Positions 39,121-47,151 of a DNA stretch of 64,000 nucleotides are shown one piece after another (the first letter of the stretch is position 1; each line of letters starts with the position of its first letter). This stretch comes from Pseudoalteromonas sp. T1lg23B. Lineage in GTDB: Bacteria > Pseudomonadota > Gammaproteobacteria > Enterobacterales > Alteromonadaceae. Where the stretch lies: positions 1,054,429 through 1,118,428 of the forward strand of contig NZ_PQBZ01000034.1 of the NCBI RefSeq assembly GCF_002964665.1. The letters run 5' to 3'. The position numbers were made by a program, and so were the translations under genes. The notes beneath the pieces were generated by a model. The model was not told the origin of the DNA and searched no databases. It saw only the letters and a program-made list of their open reading frames with translations.

Positions 39121-39786
39121 TCACTCAGGTAGATACTGAGGAATTTTAATACATACAGCAATTAGTAAAGCTAGCACGTTTGGTGTAAAAAAATCTTTGC
39201 TAAACGCTTCTGCGTCAATAATACCGATACAGTTGTTTGCATTATCAAACAATGGTAGACAAGCTTCCGCCTGCACTTTTGGATCACAAGTATAATATTC
39301 GCCACCATTGCTAACGTATTGCGGCACATCATTGATCACGCGGGCGCGGCCGCTCATGACCACTTGTACATTATTACTTGTTGCTGCAAATTGTTCGTTG
39401 ATAGGAAACAATGGTCGGCTAGGTGCACCATGGTAAGCCAGCTTCAACAACTGAGCTCCCTGTGGTGTCTGACGAGTTTGATATATGCCAAACCAATCCA
39501 CATCGGTTTGGCTTTGTACATACGCCACCATCGACTGTAACTTAACCAAAGCTTGTGAAGTTTGCTGATCTTGAGAAAGTAATGATGTGAGCTCAAAAGG
39601 CTCGTCTTGAAGATGACCAAACAAACTACACGCACCACCTTCTCCAAGTTCAGGAATGCGATAAGACCACACAGCATCTTGCCAGTTATTCTGATCTTGT
39701 AAAAAGTCATCTAATTGAGATAACGCCGATTCTATATCGGCAGGCTCTACACTAAGAGCCGATTGAGTGAGATACGAAGAAACCAT
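39121..39786 (-). CDS. GAF-domain protein
   Basis: 221 residues. A unique N-terminal segment of about 75 residues is followed by a GAF domain (WFGIYQTRQT ... GYY-like TCDPKVQAEACLPLF ... CIGIIDAEAFS), the arrangement of free-methionine-(R)-sulfoxide reductase relatives. Cys residues occur around 52, 170, 178 and 188, but the exact fRMsr Cys set cannot be confirmed by eye, so catalytic or sensory function is open. It precedes the partner-switch operon downstream on the same strand only in the sense of lying after it; it could be read through from it. Confidence 0.7.
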   Translation of the reverse strand: MVSSYLTQSALSVEPADIESALSQLDDFLQDQNNWQDAVWSYRIPELGEGGACSLFGHLQDEPFELTSLLSQDQQTSQALVKLQSMVAYVQSQTDVDWFGIYQTRQTPQGAQLLKLAYHGAPSRPLFPINEQFAATSNNVQVVMSGRARVINDVPQYVSNGGEYYTCDPKVQAEACLPLFDNANNCIGIIDAEAFSKDFFTPNVLALLIAVCIKIPQYLPE

Positions 39787-39851
39787 CTAGCCATCCAAAC
39801 ATCTAAAAACAGCTCTAGACTAGCATGCAAATAAAGCTTTGCAAATAGAAA

Positions 39852-41498
39852 TTATTGCAAAGAATAAACTATTTTTACTTCATTACCTTGCGTGTTAAAT
39901 TGAATGTCACAAGACATCTCTTGAAGTAAGCGCAGGCCGCGGCCGTACTCTAATTGAAGGTTGTCATCTTTATTGTCCTTAACTCTAAATCCTCTGCCTG
40001 AATCAGCAATCGTAAATATCAAGACGCCATCTTTGGGGACGTATTTAACACTGATACTGACTAACGCATTCTCTAGTTTTGCCAGCGCTTTTTCTCTTAT
40101 TTGGTAATATTCCAAAAAGCCATCATCTCGATTTTTAATATTAGAGTCTAAGCCAAGTACACCATGGTCAACAGCGTTATTGTATGCCTCCGAAAGCAGT
40201 AAAAAAATATTTGATCTATGCTCACTCACTCCCTCGATTTTGCTCAAAACGTCAACCAGTTCTAGTATCGGATCTGTTCCCACAATACATTGTGCGTTGA
40301 CATGTACAGATAGCTCAAAAGGAATTTTCGAGTACACTATGGGTGCTGTTTTGATTTTTTCGCTCGCTATGCAATTAATAATCGCGATGCTCAAATCGTC
40401 TTGCTGTGCGCTATGCTCAGAAAAGCTTTGGGTCAGTTGAATAATTTGCTCAGTGGAAATGTTGTTACAGCTTCGAAGTACTTCTTTGAGACGCTGCTCA
40501 CCGAACATTTCTCCTTGTCTGTTTTCGGTTTCGATGATGCCATCAGTGGCCATCACCAATCGTTGGTTTGCATTAACTTCTAAGTGAATTGTCGTGCGCT
40601 CAAATTCATCATCACTTAGGATCCCGAGCGCCATATGCTGTGACTCTAGTGTTTGTATTACGTTACCTTGCTCGTCAATCAAATAGATATCAGGCAATCC
40701 ACCCAACCAAGCTGACACACTTCGCCCAGATTCACTTAACTCCACTATGGCCGCCGCACAAAACATGTTGCTTGGTAGTAAAGTATTCAATACTCCATTA
40801 AGTTCATAGGCAATATCGTTCACCGCCATTCCTTTACTGACCATTGCATAGAAAATACGTGACGCCGGCAATGCCCCTACTGCCGCTGCCAAACCATGCC
40901 CAGTAAAATCCCCAAGTAAACAGTAAAACCCGCCCATAGGACTTTTTGCCATCAAGAACATATCACCGTTAAACATTGAAGCGGGGGAAAGATGATAGTC
41001 GCAATGCTGATGATACTTTATGGATTGATCGAGCGCATTACTGAAAATATGCTCTACAATCTCATGCTCTCTTTCTATTTGATTGTAGTGATATTCAAGC
41101 TGCTTTTTTTGCTGGTTGGCTTCTTGACTCAACCGACGAGTACGGGCATGGGCTCTGATCTTGGCTGACAATATAACTCTATCGAATGGCTTATGAATAA
41201 AGTCATCGCCACCTACAGCCAGACATTTTTCAAAGCTATCATGGTCTTCAAGTGTGGTAATAAAGATAACGGGTAGATACACATCCCCAGCCAACTCTTT
41301 TATTTTAGGAGCAGCCTCAAAGCCATCCATTACGGGCATAATGACATCAAGCAACACCACATCAATGTCATATTGCTGCATCAGCTCAATTGCTTGCGCC
41401 CCGTCATTAGCAACAACAACGTCATATTCTTGTTGCTCTAACATTGCTTTTAGCAAAATACAGTTTAACGGCTGATCATCGACAACCAATACGCGCAC
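39852..41498 (-). CDS. Receiver-PP2C phosphatase-HATPase partner-switch regulator (CrsR/HsbR-like)
   Basis: 548 residues with GTG start (AGGAG upstream). It has a receiver at 1-120 with Asp51 (VVLLDVIMPVMDG), a short coiled coil, a SpoIIE/RsbU PP2C phosphatase (about 165-380: GDMFLMAKSPMGGFYCLLGDFTGHG, MATDGIIE, QDDLSIAII), and a C-terminal RsbW-like HATPase (about 415-548: SEAYNNAVDHG, IADSGRGF). This three-domain design is that of Shewanella CrsR and Pseudomonas HsbR, which phosphorylate or dephosphorylate a STAS partner depending on receiver state. The STAS gene lies 27 bases upstream in the same operon. Confidence 0.92.
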   Translation of the reverse strand: MRVLVVDDQPLNCILLKAMLEQQEYDVVVANDGAQAIELMQQYDIDVVLLDVIMPVMDGFEAAPKIKELAGDVYLPVIFITTLEDHDSFEKCLAVGGDDFIHKPFDRVILSAKIRAHARTRRLSQEANQQKKQLEYHYNQIEREHEIVEHIFSNALDQSIKYHQHCDYHLSPASMFNGDMFLMAKSPMGGFYCLLGDFTGHGLAAAVGALPASRIFYAMVSKGMAVNDIAYELNGVLNTLLPSNMFCAAAIVELSESGRSVSAWLGGLPDIYLIDEQGNVIQTLESQHMALGILSDDEFERTTIHLEVNANQRLVMATDGIIETENRQGEMFGEQRLKEVLRSCNNISTEQIIQLTQSFSEHSAQQDDLSIAIINCIASEKIKTAPIVYSKIPFELSVHVNAQCIVGTDPILELVDVLSKIEGVSEHRSNIFLLLSEAYNNAVDHGVLGLDSNIKNRDDGFLEYYQIREKALAKLENALVSISVKYVPKDGVLIFTIADSGRGFRVKDNKDDNLQLEYGRGLRLLQEMSCDIQFNTQGNEVKIVYSLQ

Positions 41499-41525
41499 TT
41501 TAACGGCTCCTGATGAAAGGCTTTA

Positions 41526-41831
41526 TCAATCGATATCAAACTTTTTATCAAATCTTGATATTTGTAATATTTTCTTTAGCTGAGGTCGGCAGTTGGTAAT
41601 TTGAATGGTCTCAATTGTGTCTGCGAGCGTTTTTTTCATGTTTAGCAGCATACCTAATGCGGAGCTATCCATGTAATCTGTTTCTCTCAAATCAACGACT
41701 ACTTTTTCGGTCCGTTCTCCAACATCGGCATAGGCTTGACGAAAAGACTGTACTAGGTTGAAATCAAACTTCCCTCTAATTTGTATTGTTAAAATCTTGC
41801 CGTCTGCTGAAGAATTCTTGCTCAAACTCAT
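41526..41831 (-). CDS. STAS-domain anti-sigma factor antagonist (CrsA/HsbA-like)
   Basis: 101-residue STAS protein with the phosphorylatable Ser in YMDSSALGMLL (Ser56 or Ser57). In CrsA/HsbA, phosphorylation by the HATPase partner and dephosphorylation by the PP2C domain decide which target it binds (an anti-sigma factor for RpoS or FliA/FlgM, or a cyclase). GGAG precedes the ATG. It is first in the operon with the regulator gene. The target here is not in the window. Confidence 0.9.
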   Translation of the reverse strand: MSLSKNSSADGKILTIQIRGKFDFNLVQSFRQAYADVGERTEKVVVDLRETDYMDSSALGMLLNMKKTLADTIETIQITNCRPQLKKILQISRFDKKFDID

Positions 41832-42035
41832 GTTAAGCTCCTAATATATTTCGAAATTGTTATCCAGTACACTGACTTAAATATAAACGCTTTATTCAGT
41901 TTAGCCACAAATAAGCTACTGCGAAAAAATTCAGCTTATTTTTTTACTCTTTGCTTCATCATCGTAAACATTACTGCTAAGAAATAGATTAATGATATGA
42001 TCACCACACTGATCTTTTTTAGCGGTGAGAGAAAA

Positions 42036-42365
42036 ATGTCTGATAGTCGTTTAGTTTATTCAACAGAAACGGGCCGAATTGATACGAAAGAACCAAAAAA
42101 GGAAATTGAGTCAAAAGTATTCAAAGATGGATTCGTGAGAATTGAGAGACAAACAAAGGGAAGAAAAGGCAAAGGGGTCATGCTGGTTGTAGGCATTGAT
42201 GCACAACAACATGATTTGAAAAAGCTAGCAAAAACATTAAAAAGTAAAATGGGGCAAGGCGGCGCGTTGAAGGATGGCATCATCGAAATTCAAGGTGACG
42301 ATAGAGAGAAACTTAAACAAATACTCGAAACCCTCAAATTCAAAGTAAAAATTGCGGGTGGCTAA
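42036..42365 (+). CDS. yciH: YciH, SUI1/eIF1-like translation factor
   Basis: 109 residues from the ATG at 42036 (GGTGAGA upstream); a start at 41997 is rejected. The SUI1 domain covers about 35-108: VRIERQTKGRKGKGVMLVVGI, KLAKTLKSKMGQGGALKDGIIEIQGD, KLKQILETLKFKVKIAGG. Homologues of archaeal/eukaryotic eIF1; in E. coli YciH affects initiation fidelity. Monocistronic. Confidence 0.94.
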   Translation: MSDSRLVYSTETGRIDTKEPKKEIESKVFKDGFVRIERQTKGRKGKGVMLVVGIDAQQHDLKKLAKTLKSKMGQGGALKDGIIEIQGDDREKLKQILETLKFKVKIAGG

Positions 42366-42611
42366 CTCGACACCTTTGCCATGTATCAGAGGGATTCATG
42401 TTGAGTGCCTCTGACTAAGGTGTAAAAGCGTGCGTTCTTAAACACATCCCTTAAAATATTTGCTCACTTTAAGAGTGACATTTTAATGCTCATTATCAGT
42501 TACTTTCGTTCAGCCAACTGACGTGTATTAAAACAACGAGGCACTCAGTGATGAGCCGCACTTGTTGTGACATGTAATCATCTTAAACATCGCATTGCCG
42601 TTGTCTCTTCT

Positions 42612-43475
42612 TTAACTTTTCCGATTAATTACGCTTTGCTTACCTCTCATTGTAGTTAGCAAAAAGTGGATGAGCTTTTTAACGTTAGGTAATGATTGCT
42701 TGTTTGGATGAGTAAGCACCCACAAATCAGCAAATGAGGTTGAACAAGGCGCAAACTCAACTAACTGAGGAAAGTGTTGTGCAATATAATGCGCCCCTCT
42801 GATCATGCCCAGCCCATTTGCAGCAGCTTGGTGGCGCAACACTAAATCTCCAACCGTTAATTTAATTGAAGCATTCGGGAATGGCGTTTCGGCCAACCAT
42901 GGCGGACGAGCTTGGCTGCTTGCCACTATCCAAGCGATGTCTTGGTCATCACGCTGTGTCAGGTAATCCTTGTGCATAAAGTATCCTAATGAAATTGGAC
43001 ACAAGCGATGGCCAACTAAATAGTCATCAAGTTGCTCAGCAGCACGGATCACAACATCCGCTTCGCTGTTATCTAAATCACTCAGCGCATACGTTGCATT
43101 GATATTAAGTTGGATCTCTGGATATTGCTGTTGAAACTCAGCCAATGCATCCATTAAAACAAACTGTAAAATCGCTGGAGGTAAGGAAAGATTAACCTGC
43201 TGCGTCGCTTGCTTAATGGTGTTTTCAATCTCTGGGAGTTGCTTGTGCAACTGAGTTTGCATCGCTTCGGCGGTACACAGCAACTGTTTACCGAGTTCAC
43301 TGAAAGCCAATTTGTTTTGAGTTGTCGTACAAACAGAAGTGGAATAACGTCGATTTAAGCTATTTAGTCTACGTGCGACGGTTGTATGGTTTACCCCCAA
43401 CAACTTAGCTGCCCCACGCAGGGTTTGAGCGCGCTGCAATGCGAGCAGTAATTGAAAGTCATCCCAGTTTTGCAT
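42612..43475 (-). CDS. LysR-family transcriptional regulator
   Basis: 287 residues. N-terminal helix-turn-helix (WDDFQLLLALQRAQTLRGAAKLLGVNHTTVARRLNSLNRR) followed by a periplasmic-binding-like effector domain (about 90-280). The HTH reads HTTVARRLNSL, typical of the subgroup related to regulators annotated near transporters or enzymes with unknown effectors. It lies 30 bases after the NTF2-like gene on the same strand and may share its transcript, which is unusual because LysR genes commonly diverge from targets. Confidence 0.88.
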   Translation of the reverse strand: MQNWDDFQLLLALQRAQTLRGAAKLLGVNHTTVARRLNSLNRRYSTSVCTTTQNKLAFSELGKQLLCTAEAMQTQLHKQLPEIENTIKQATQQVNLSLPPAILQFVLMDALAEFQQQYPEIQLNINATYALSDLDNSEADVVIRAAEQLDDYLVGHRLCPISLGYFMHKDYLTQRDDQDIAWIVASSQARPPWLAETPFPNASIKLTVGDLVLRHQAAANGLGMIRGAHYIAQHFPQLVEFAPCSTSFADLWVLTHPNKQSLPNVKKLIHFLLTTMRGKQSVINRKS

Positions 43476-43505
43476 ACATCACAGCGTTATTCGTTTTCAT
43501 GCCTA

Positions 43506-43970
43506 TTAAATTAAAGTGTTTTTTGCATTGTGTATAGCAAATGCCGAAATTTGCCATTGTCCATCAATTAAATAGACATAATAACTGGCGCCAACTTTGT
43601 TATACAGGGCCCCCGTTTTGGTGTATCGCTCAGCAATATTGCTAACTAGTGCAATGTTGTCATCCAGTTGGTGGATAAACACCTTTGCCCATTTGACGTG
43701 GCTCACCCCTTGTGCCTTCAAATTTGATAAGAAAACTTGTACCTGTTCGTCCATTTGCATGTGCGTAATAACACTGGGTTTTGAGTTTGATGACATCAAC
43801 ATGATTGTGTCGGCATATAACTTTGGTGTTTGTGGCAATACACCATGCTGTAAATAGTGATTATATTTCGTCATATAACTATCAAACAGTGCGCTAATTT
43901 TAGCTTCACTGGATTGAGCCAAGACGTTGCTGCTTACTAACAACAGCATCATTAAGATACCTATTCTCAT
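43506..43970 (-). CDS. Secreted NTF2/SnoaL-like protein
   Basis: 154 residues from the ATG at 43970 (AAGGAG upstream). It has a signal peptide (MRIGILMMLLLVSSNVLAQ) and a cone-shaped NTF2-like fold pattern: helical start KISALFDSYMTKYNHYLQHG, central strands VKWAKVFIHQLDDNIALVSNIAERY, and the closing ASYYVYLIDGQWQISAFAIH. These folds serve as enzymes or binding modules; no catalytic residues can be assigned. A longer start at 44018 is not supported. Confidence 0.75.
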   Translation of the reverse strand: MRIGILMMLLLVSSNVLAQSSEAKISALFDSYMTKYNHYLQHGVLPQTPKLYADTIMLMSSNSKPSVITHMQMDEQVQVFLSNLKAQGVSHVKWAKVFIHQLDDNIALVSNIAERYTKTGALYNKVGASYYVYLIDGQWQISAFAIHNAKNTLI

Positions 43971-44297
43971 GGTTACTTTCTCCTTAATTGTTTTCACTAT
44001 CCTAGCAATTACAGTCACTTGGGTCGTGGATTAAAATATTCACCTACTGTTGCGTTTTAGCACCAGTTAAAACTCAGCATAGTTAATTGCATCAACGTCA
44101 TCTCATGGTCATGGCTGCACCAAAAACCCATACCTTTTACCCATATAAAACACAAACGGCAATTCTTTTGTATAAGTCAATAAAACTCGTTAGACTGTGT
44201 TAGCAAAATTAACACTTCACCTTGAATTACGCTGAGTGACTGTTTGGCACTTTCTCAGCGAGTGAGTTATTTTATGTTTAAAATCCGGAGCTGTTAT

Positions 44298-47078
44298 ATG
44301 AGACGCTTAAATACTTATTTTTACGGCGCATGTCTGATTTTCCTATCAGGCTGTGGAGGCGGCGGTGGCGATCAAAGCACCACACCGACCACACCAACCC
44401 CCACAGATCCTCCAGCACAAACGGTTGATACTGGCACACTTAAAGTCAGTATCGCAGGCCTCCCACAAGGGGTCAGTGCCGATGTTACTATCACGGGACC
44501 AGACGGTTACAGTAGCGACTTAAATCAATCTAAAACCATTGCAGATTTAACCGTCGGCAGCTATACAGTGACGGTAAACGCAGTCAGTGCAAATTCACTC
44601 AGTTATAACGTTTTACCCGCCGAATACACCGTGAACGTTTCCAAAAACACAACAAACAATATTGAACTGATTTATCAGTCCCCAGTTATTAGCCAAGGTA
44701 TCGTCAGTAATTTTGGTAGTATCTATGTCAATGGGGTACGTTACGATACATCTGGCACAGACTTTAAAGATGAAGACGGCGAGCCAAGCAGTGAAGATGA
44801 CTTTGAAGTCGGTATGCTCGTGACCGTAGTTGGTCGCTCAGACGCAGACGGTGAACACGCTCAAGCGGAAGAAGTCTATTTTGAGCTTAAAGCCAAAGGG
44901 CCTGCCGAAGCTATTTCACTGACAGACTCCACTTTGCAAGTGCTTGGTTTTGTTTTCCTCATAGACGAGTCTACTGAGTTTGAAAATACCACACTTGAAA
45001 CCTTACAAGTAGATGACTTTGTAAAAGTCAGTGCCATTCAAAATGATCAGCAACAACTAGTCGCCACGCATATTGAACTAGACAATGTGGACACCACACT
45101 CAAAGTCGCAGGGGTTGTCTCTTTGCTAGATGAGCAAAGTAGTACGTTCTCACTCGACAACTTAGTGATTGATTACAGTGCAGCTGAGATTGAAGGAGTA
45201 CTTGCCAATGACGAGCACGTGGTGGTTTATAGTGAAACCACTGCAAATGACGGAGTTTTGCTGGCATCACAGGTAAAAGTGATAGAGCGCGAAAGTGAAG
45301 ATGACAGCCAAGAACAAAGCATTCAGTACGCGTTAGACGGTGTGATAAGCGCAGTCATTGATGACAGTAGCTTCACACTAGGCGATAAATCCGTTAGCTG
45401 GTCGTCTGATACAGAGTTTTTTGGTGGTGAGGCCAGTGAACTTGAGGTAGGCGTGCGTGTTAAAGTACACGGAACACTGACTGGCGACCAACTGAGCGCA
45501 AGAAAAATCCGCCTCGACAAGCAAGGTGTCATTAAGTTAGAAGGTGCCATTGAAGAGGTCAATATCGATACTCGTCAAGTGCTGGTGCTCAATACGCTAT
45601 TTACACTGGACGACCACAGTAAACTAAAAGACAAATCTAGCCAGAAAGTACGCCGCATGGTGATGACTGATCTAGTATCTGGAGATATTGTTGCGATTAA
45701 GGCATTTGCCTCATCTGATGGTGAATCTTTATTGGTGAAACAATTAACCAGAGAAGCCGTATCTGATGAAGCACCAGAGGGCAACGTGGAGATTGAAGGA
45801 CTCGTCAGTAGCGTTGCAGAGCCTACGCTCACAGTTCAGGATGTCAATATTACCACCAGCGCGGTAACACAGTTTGAAGTTGATGGCGAAGCCCTAGACA
45901 CCGAAGGTTTCTTTGCTGCGATACAAGCCGGACACTTTGTTGCGGTTAATGCTCAAGCAACGTCTGAAGGTGAGGTATTAGCTTTAGAGATAGAAGCAAA
46001 AACCAGTGCTGACGGTGAAACACCTGAATATGTAAAACTATCTGGTGTTGTACATGATTTTGTTTCTGCCGAAGACTTTAAGGTTAACGGTCGCGCCATC
46101 ACGACCAACGAATTCACCCATTTTGAAGACGGTACACCAGCATCGCTTGAAGATGGTGTGATGGTTAAGATAAAAGGCGAAGAGCATTCTGATGGCAGTA
46201 TTTTGGCAACAAAAATCGAATTTAAGTCAGAGGATGATGTAGACGAAGTAGAAGTGAAAGGTGTCATCACGGCCTTTACCTCCATCACCGACTTCACCGT
46301 CATCGACCAACCTGTGACAACCGATGAGCACACCATCTTTAAAGGCGGAGACAGCGATAGCTTAGCAGTTGATGTGGAAGTTGAAGTAGAAGGTGTGCTC
46401 AACTCAGACGGAGTATTGGTTGCACATAAAGTTGATATTGACGCAGATCAGGATGAAACCGAGGTTTCTGGTGAAATAAGCAACTTTATATCGGCGCAAG
46501 AGTTTACTGTCAATGAACAGGCCGTCACCACAACCGATGAAACCACCTTCAAAAATGGTAATGCAAGTAGATTGGCCGATGGCGTCACCGTAGAAATTGA
46601 GGGCACACTAAATCAAGATAACGTGCTAGTGGCCTCAAAAGTCGCCTTTGAAAAGCTTGAAAAAGTGAAGCTCACTGGTGAAGTGACCGCCCTTTCTGAA
46701 CAGGCTTTCACCATCGCTGACATAACCATTGAGTATTCACAGCAAACGCAGTTTGAACATGGTGATGCGTCTGACTTGGCTATCGGTATCACGCTTAAAG
46801 TTGAAGGTCGTAAACACAGTGAGACGCTGATCAGTGCCGAAGAAATAGAGTTCGTTGACAATGAACAAGACGAACATATTGAAGTGAGCGGTAAAATCAA
46901 CAAGTTTACCTCAGCGACAGAGTTCTCGATTGGCGCACGCAAAATCACCACGGATGCGGACACGCAATACATTGGCGGAGAAGCGAACGACCTGACACGA
47001 GGCATTAAAATTCACGTTAAAGGTATTTTGCAGGACAACAACATCGTGCTTGCACAACAAATCGAGTTTGACGACTAA
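44298..47078 (+). CDS. Large lipoprotein with about 11 DUF5666-type repeats
   Basis: 926 residues from the ATG at 44298 (CGGAG upstream). A lipoprotein signal (IFLSGC-GGGGG) and a Thr/Pro linker lead to a domain of about 95 residues. Then come 11 successive units of 60-75 residues with the pattern: strand with V-x-G-x-I, short loop, F-x-V-N/D, a T-x-F-x-G/D turn, a VG-V-V-x-VEG strand, and A-x-x-I-E at the end. The C-terminal five are most alike. The protein is very acidic. Repeats are of the DUF5666 (OB-like) family; function unknown, probably a cell-surface stalk or binding protein. Convergent with the LRR lipoprotein gene. Confidence 0.85.
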   Translation: MRRLNTYFYGACLIFLSGCGGGGGDQSTTPTTPTPTDPPAQTVDTGTLKVSIAGLPQGVSADVTITGPDGYSSDLNQSKTIADLTVGSYTVTVNAVSANSLSYNVLPAEYTVNVSKNTTNNIELIYQSPVISQGIVSNFGSIYVNGVRYDTSGTDFKDEDGEPSSEDDFEVGMLVTVVGRSDADGEHAQAEEVYFELKAKGPAEAISLTDSTLQVLGFVFLIDESTEFENTTLETLQVDDFVKVSAIQNDQQQLVATHIELDNVDTTLKVAGVVSLLDEQSSTFSLDNLVIDYSAAEIEGVLANDEHVVVYSETTANDGVLLASQVKVIERESEDDSQEQSIQYALDGVISAVIDDSSFTLGDKSVSWSSDTEFFGGEASELEVGVRVKVHGTLTGDQLSARKIRLDKQGVIKLEGAIEEVNIDTRQVLVLNTLFTLDDHSKLKDKSSQKVRRMVMTDLVSGDIVAIKAFASSDGESLLVKQLTREAVSDEAPEGNVEIEGLVSSVAEPTLTVQDVNITTSAVTQFEVDGEALDTEGFFAAIQAGHFVAVNAQATSEGEVLALEIEAKTSADGETPEYVKLSGVVHDFVSAEDFKVNGRAITTNEFTHFEDGTPASLEDGVMVKIKGEEHSDGSILATKIEFKSEDDVDEVEVKGVITAFTSITDFTVIDQPVTTDEHTIFKGGDSDSLAVDVEVEVEGVLNSDGVLVAHKVDIDADQDETEVSGEISNFISAQEFTVNEQAVTTTDETTFKNGNASRLADGVTVEIEGTLNQDNVLVASKVAFEKLEKVKLTGEVTALSEQAFTIADITIEYSQQTQFEHGDASDLAIGITLKVEGRKHSETLISAEEIEFVDNEQDEHIEVSGKINKFTSATEFSIGARKITTDADTQYIGGEANDLTRGIKIHVKGILQDNNIVLAQQIEFDD

Positions 47079-47103
47079 CTGTCACTCATCAGCCATCCAA
47101 GAA

Positions 47104-47133
47104 AGCCTTACCCTTTGTACTTTGGGTAAGGCT
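47104..47133. repeat. Hairpin between convergent lipoprotein genes
   Basis: AGCCTTACCC (47104-47113) and GGGTAAGGCT (47124-47133), perfect 10-bp stem with a 10-base loop. Neither side has a U-run. Likely a shared 3'-end hairpin for both genes. Confidence 0.5.
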
Positions 47134-47151
47134 CTAGGATAAACAATAAGA

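Noticed and set aside
45323-47005. Several long minus-strand frames opposite the DUF5666 gene
   Set aside because: Antisense to a repeat-rich acidic coding sequence; Ser/Thr-rich translations are typical reading-frame shadows.
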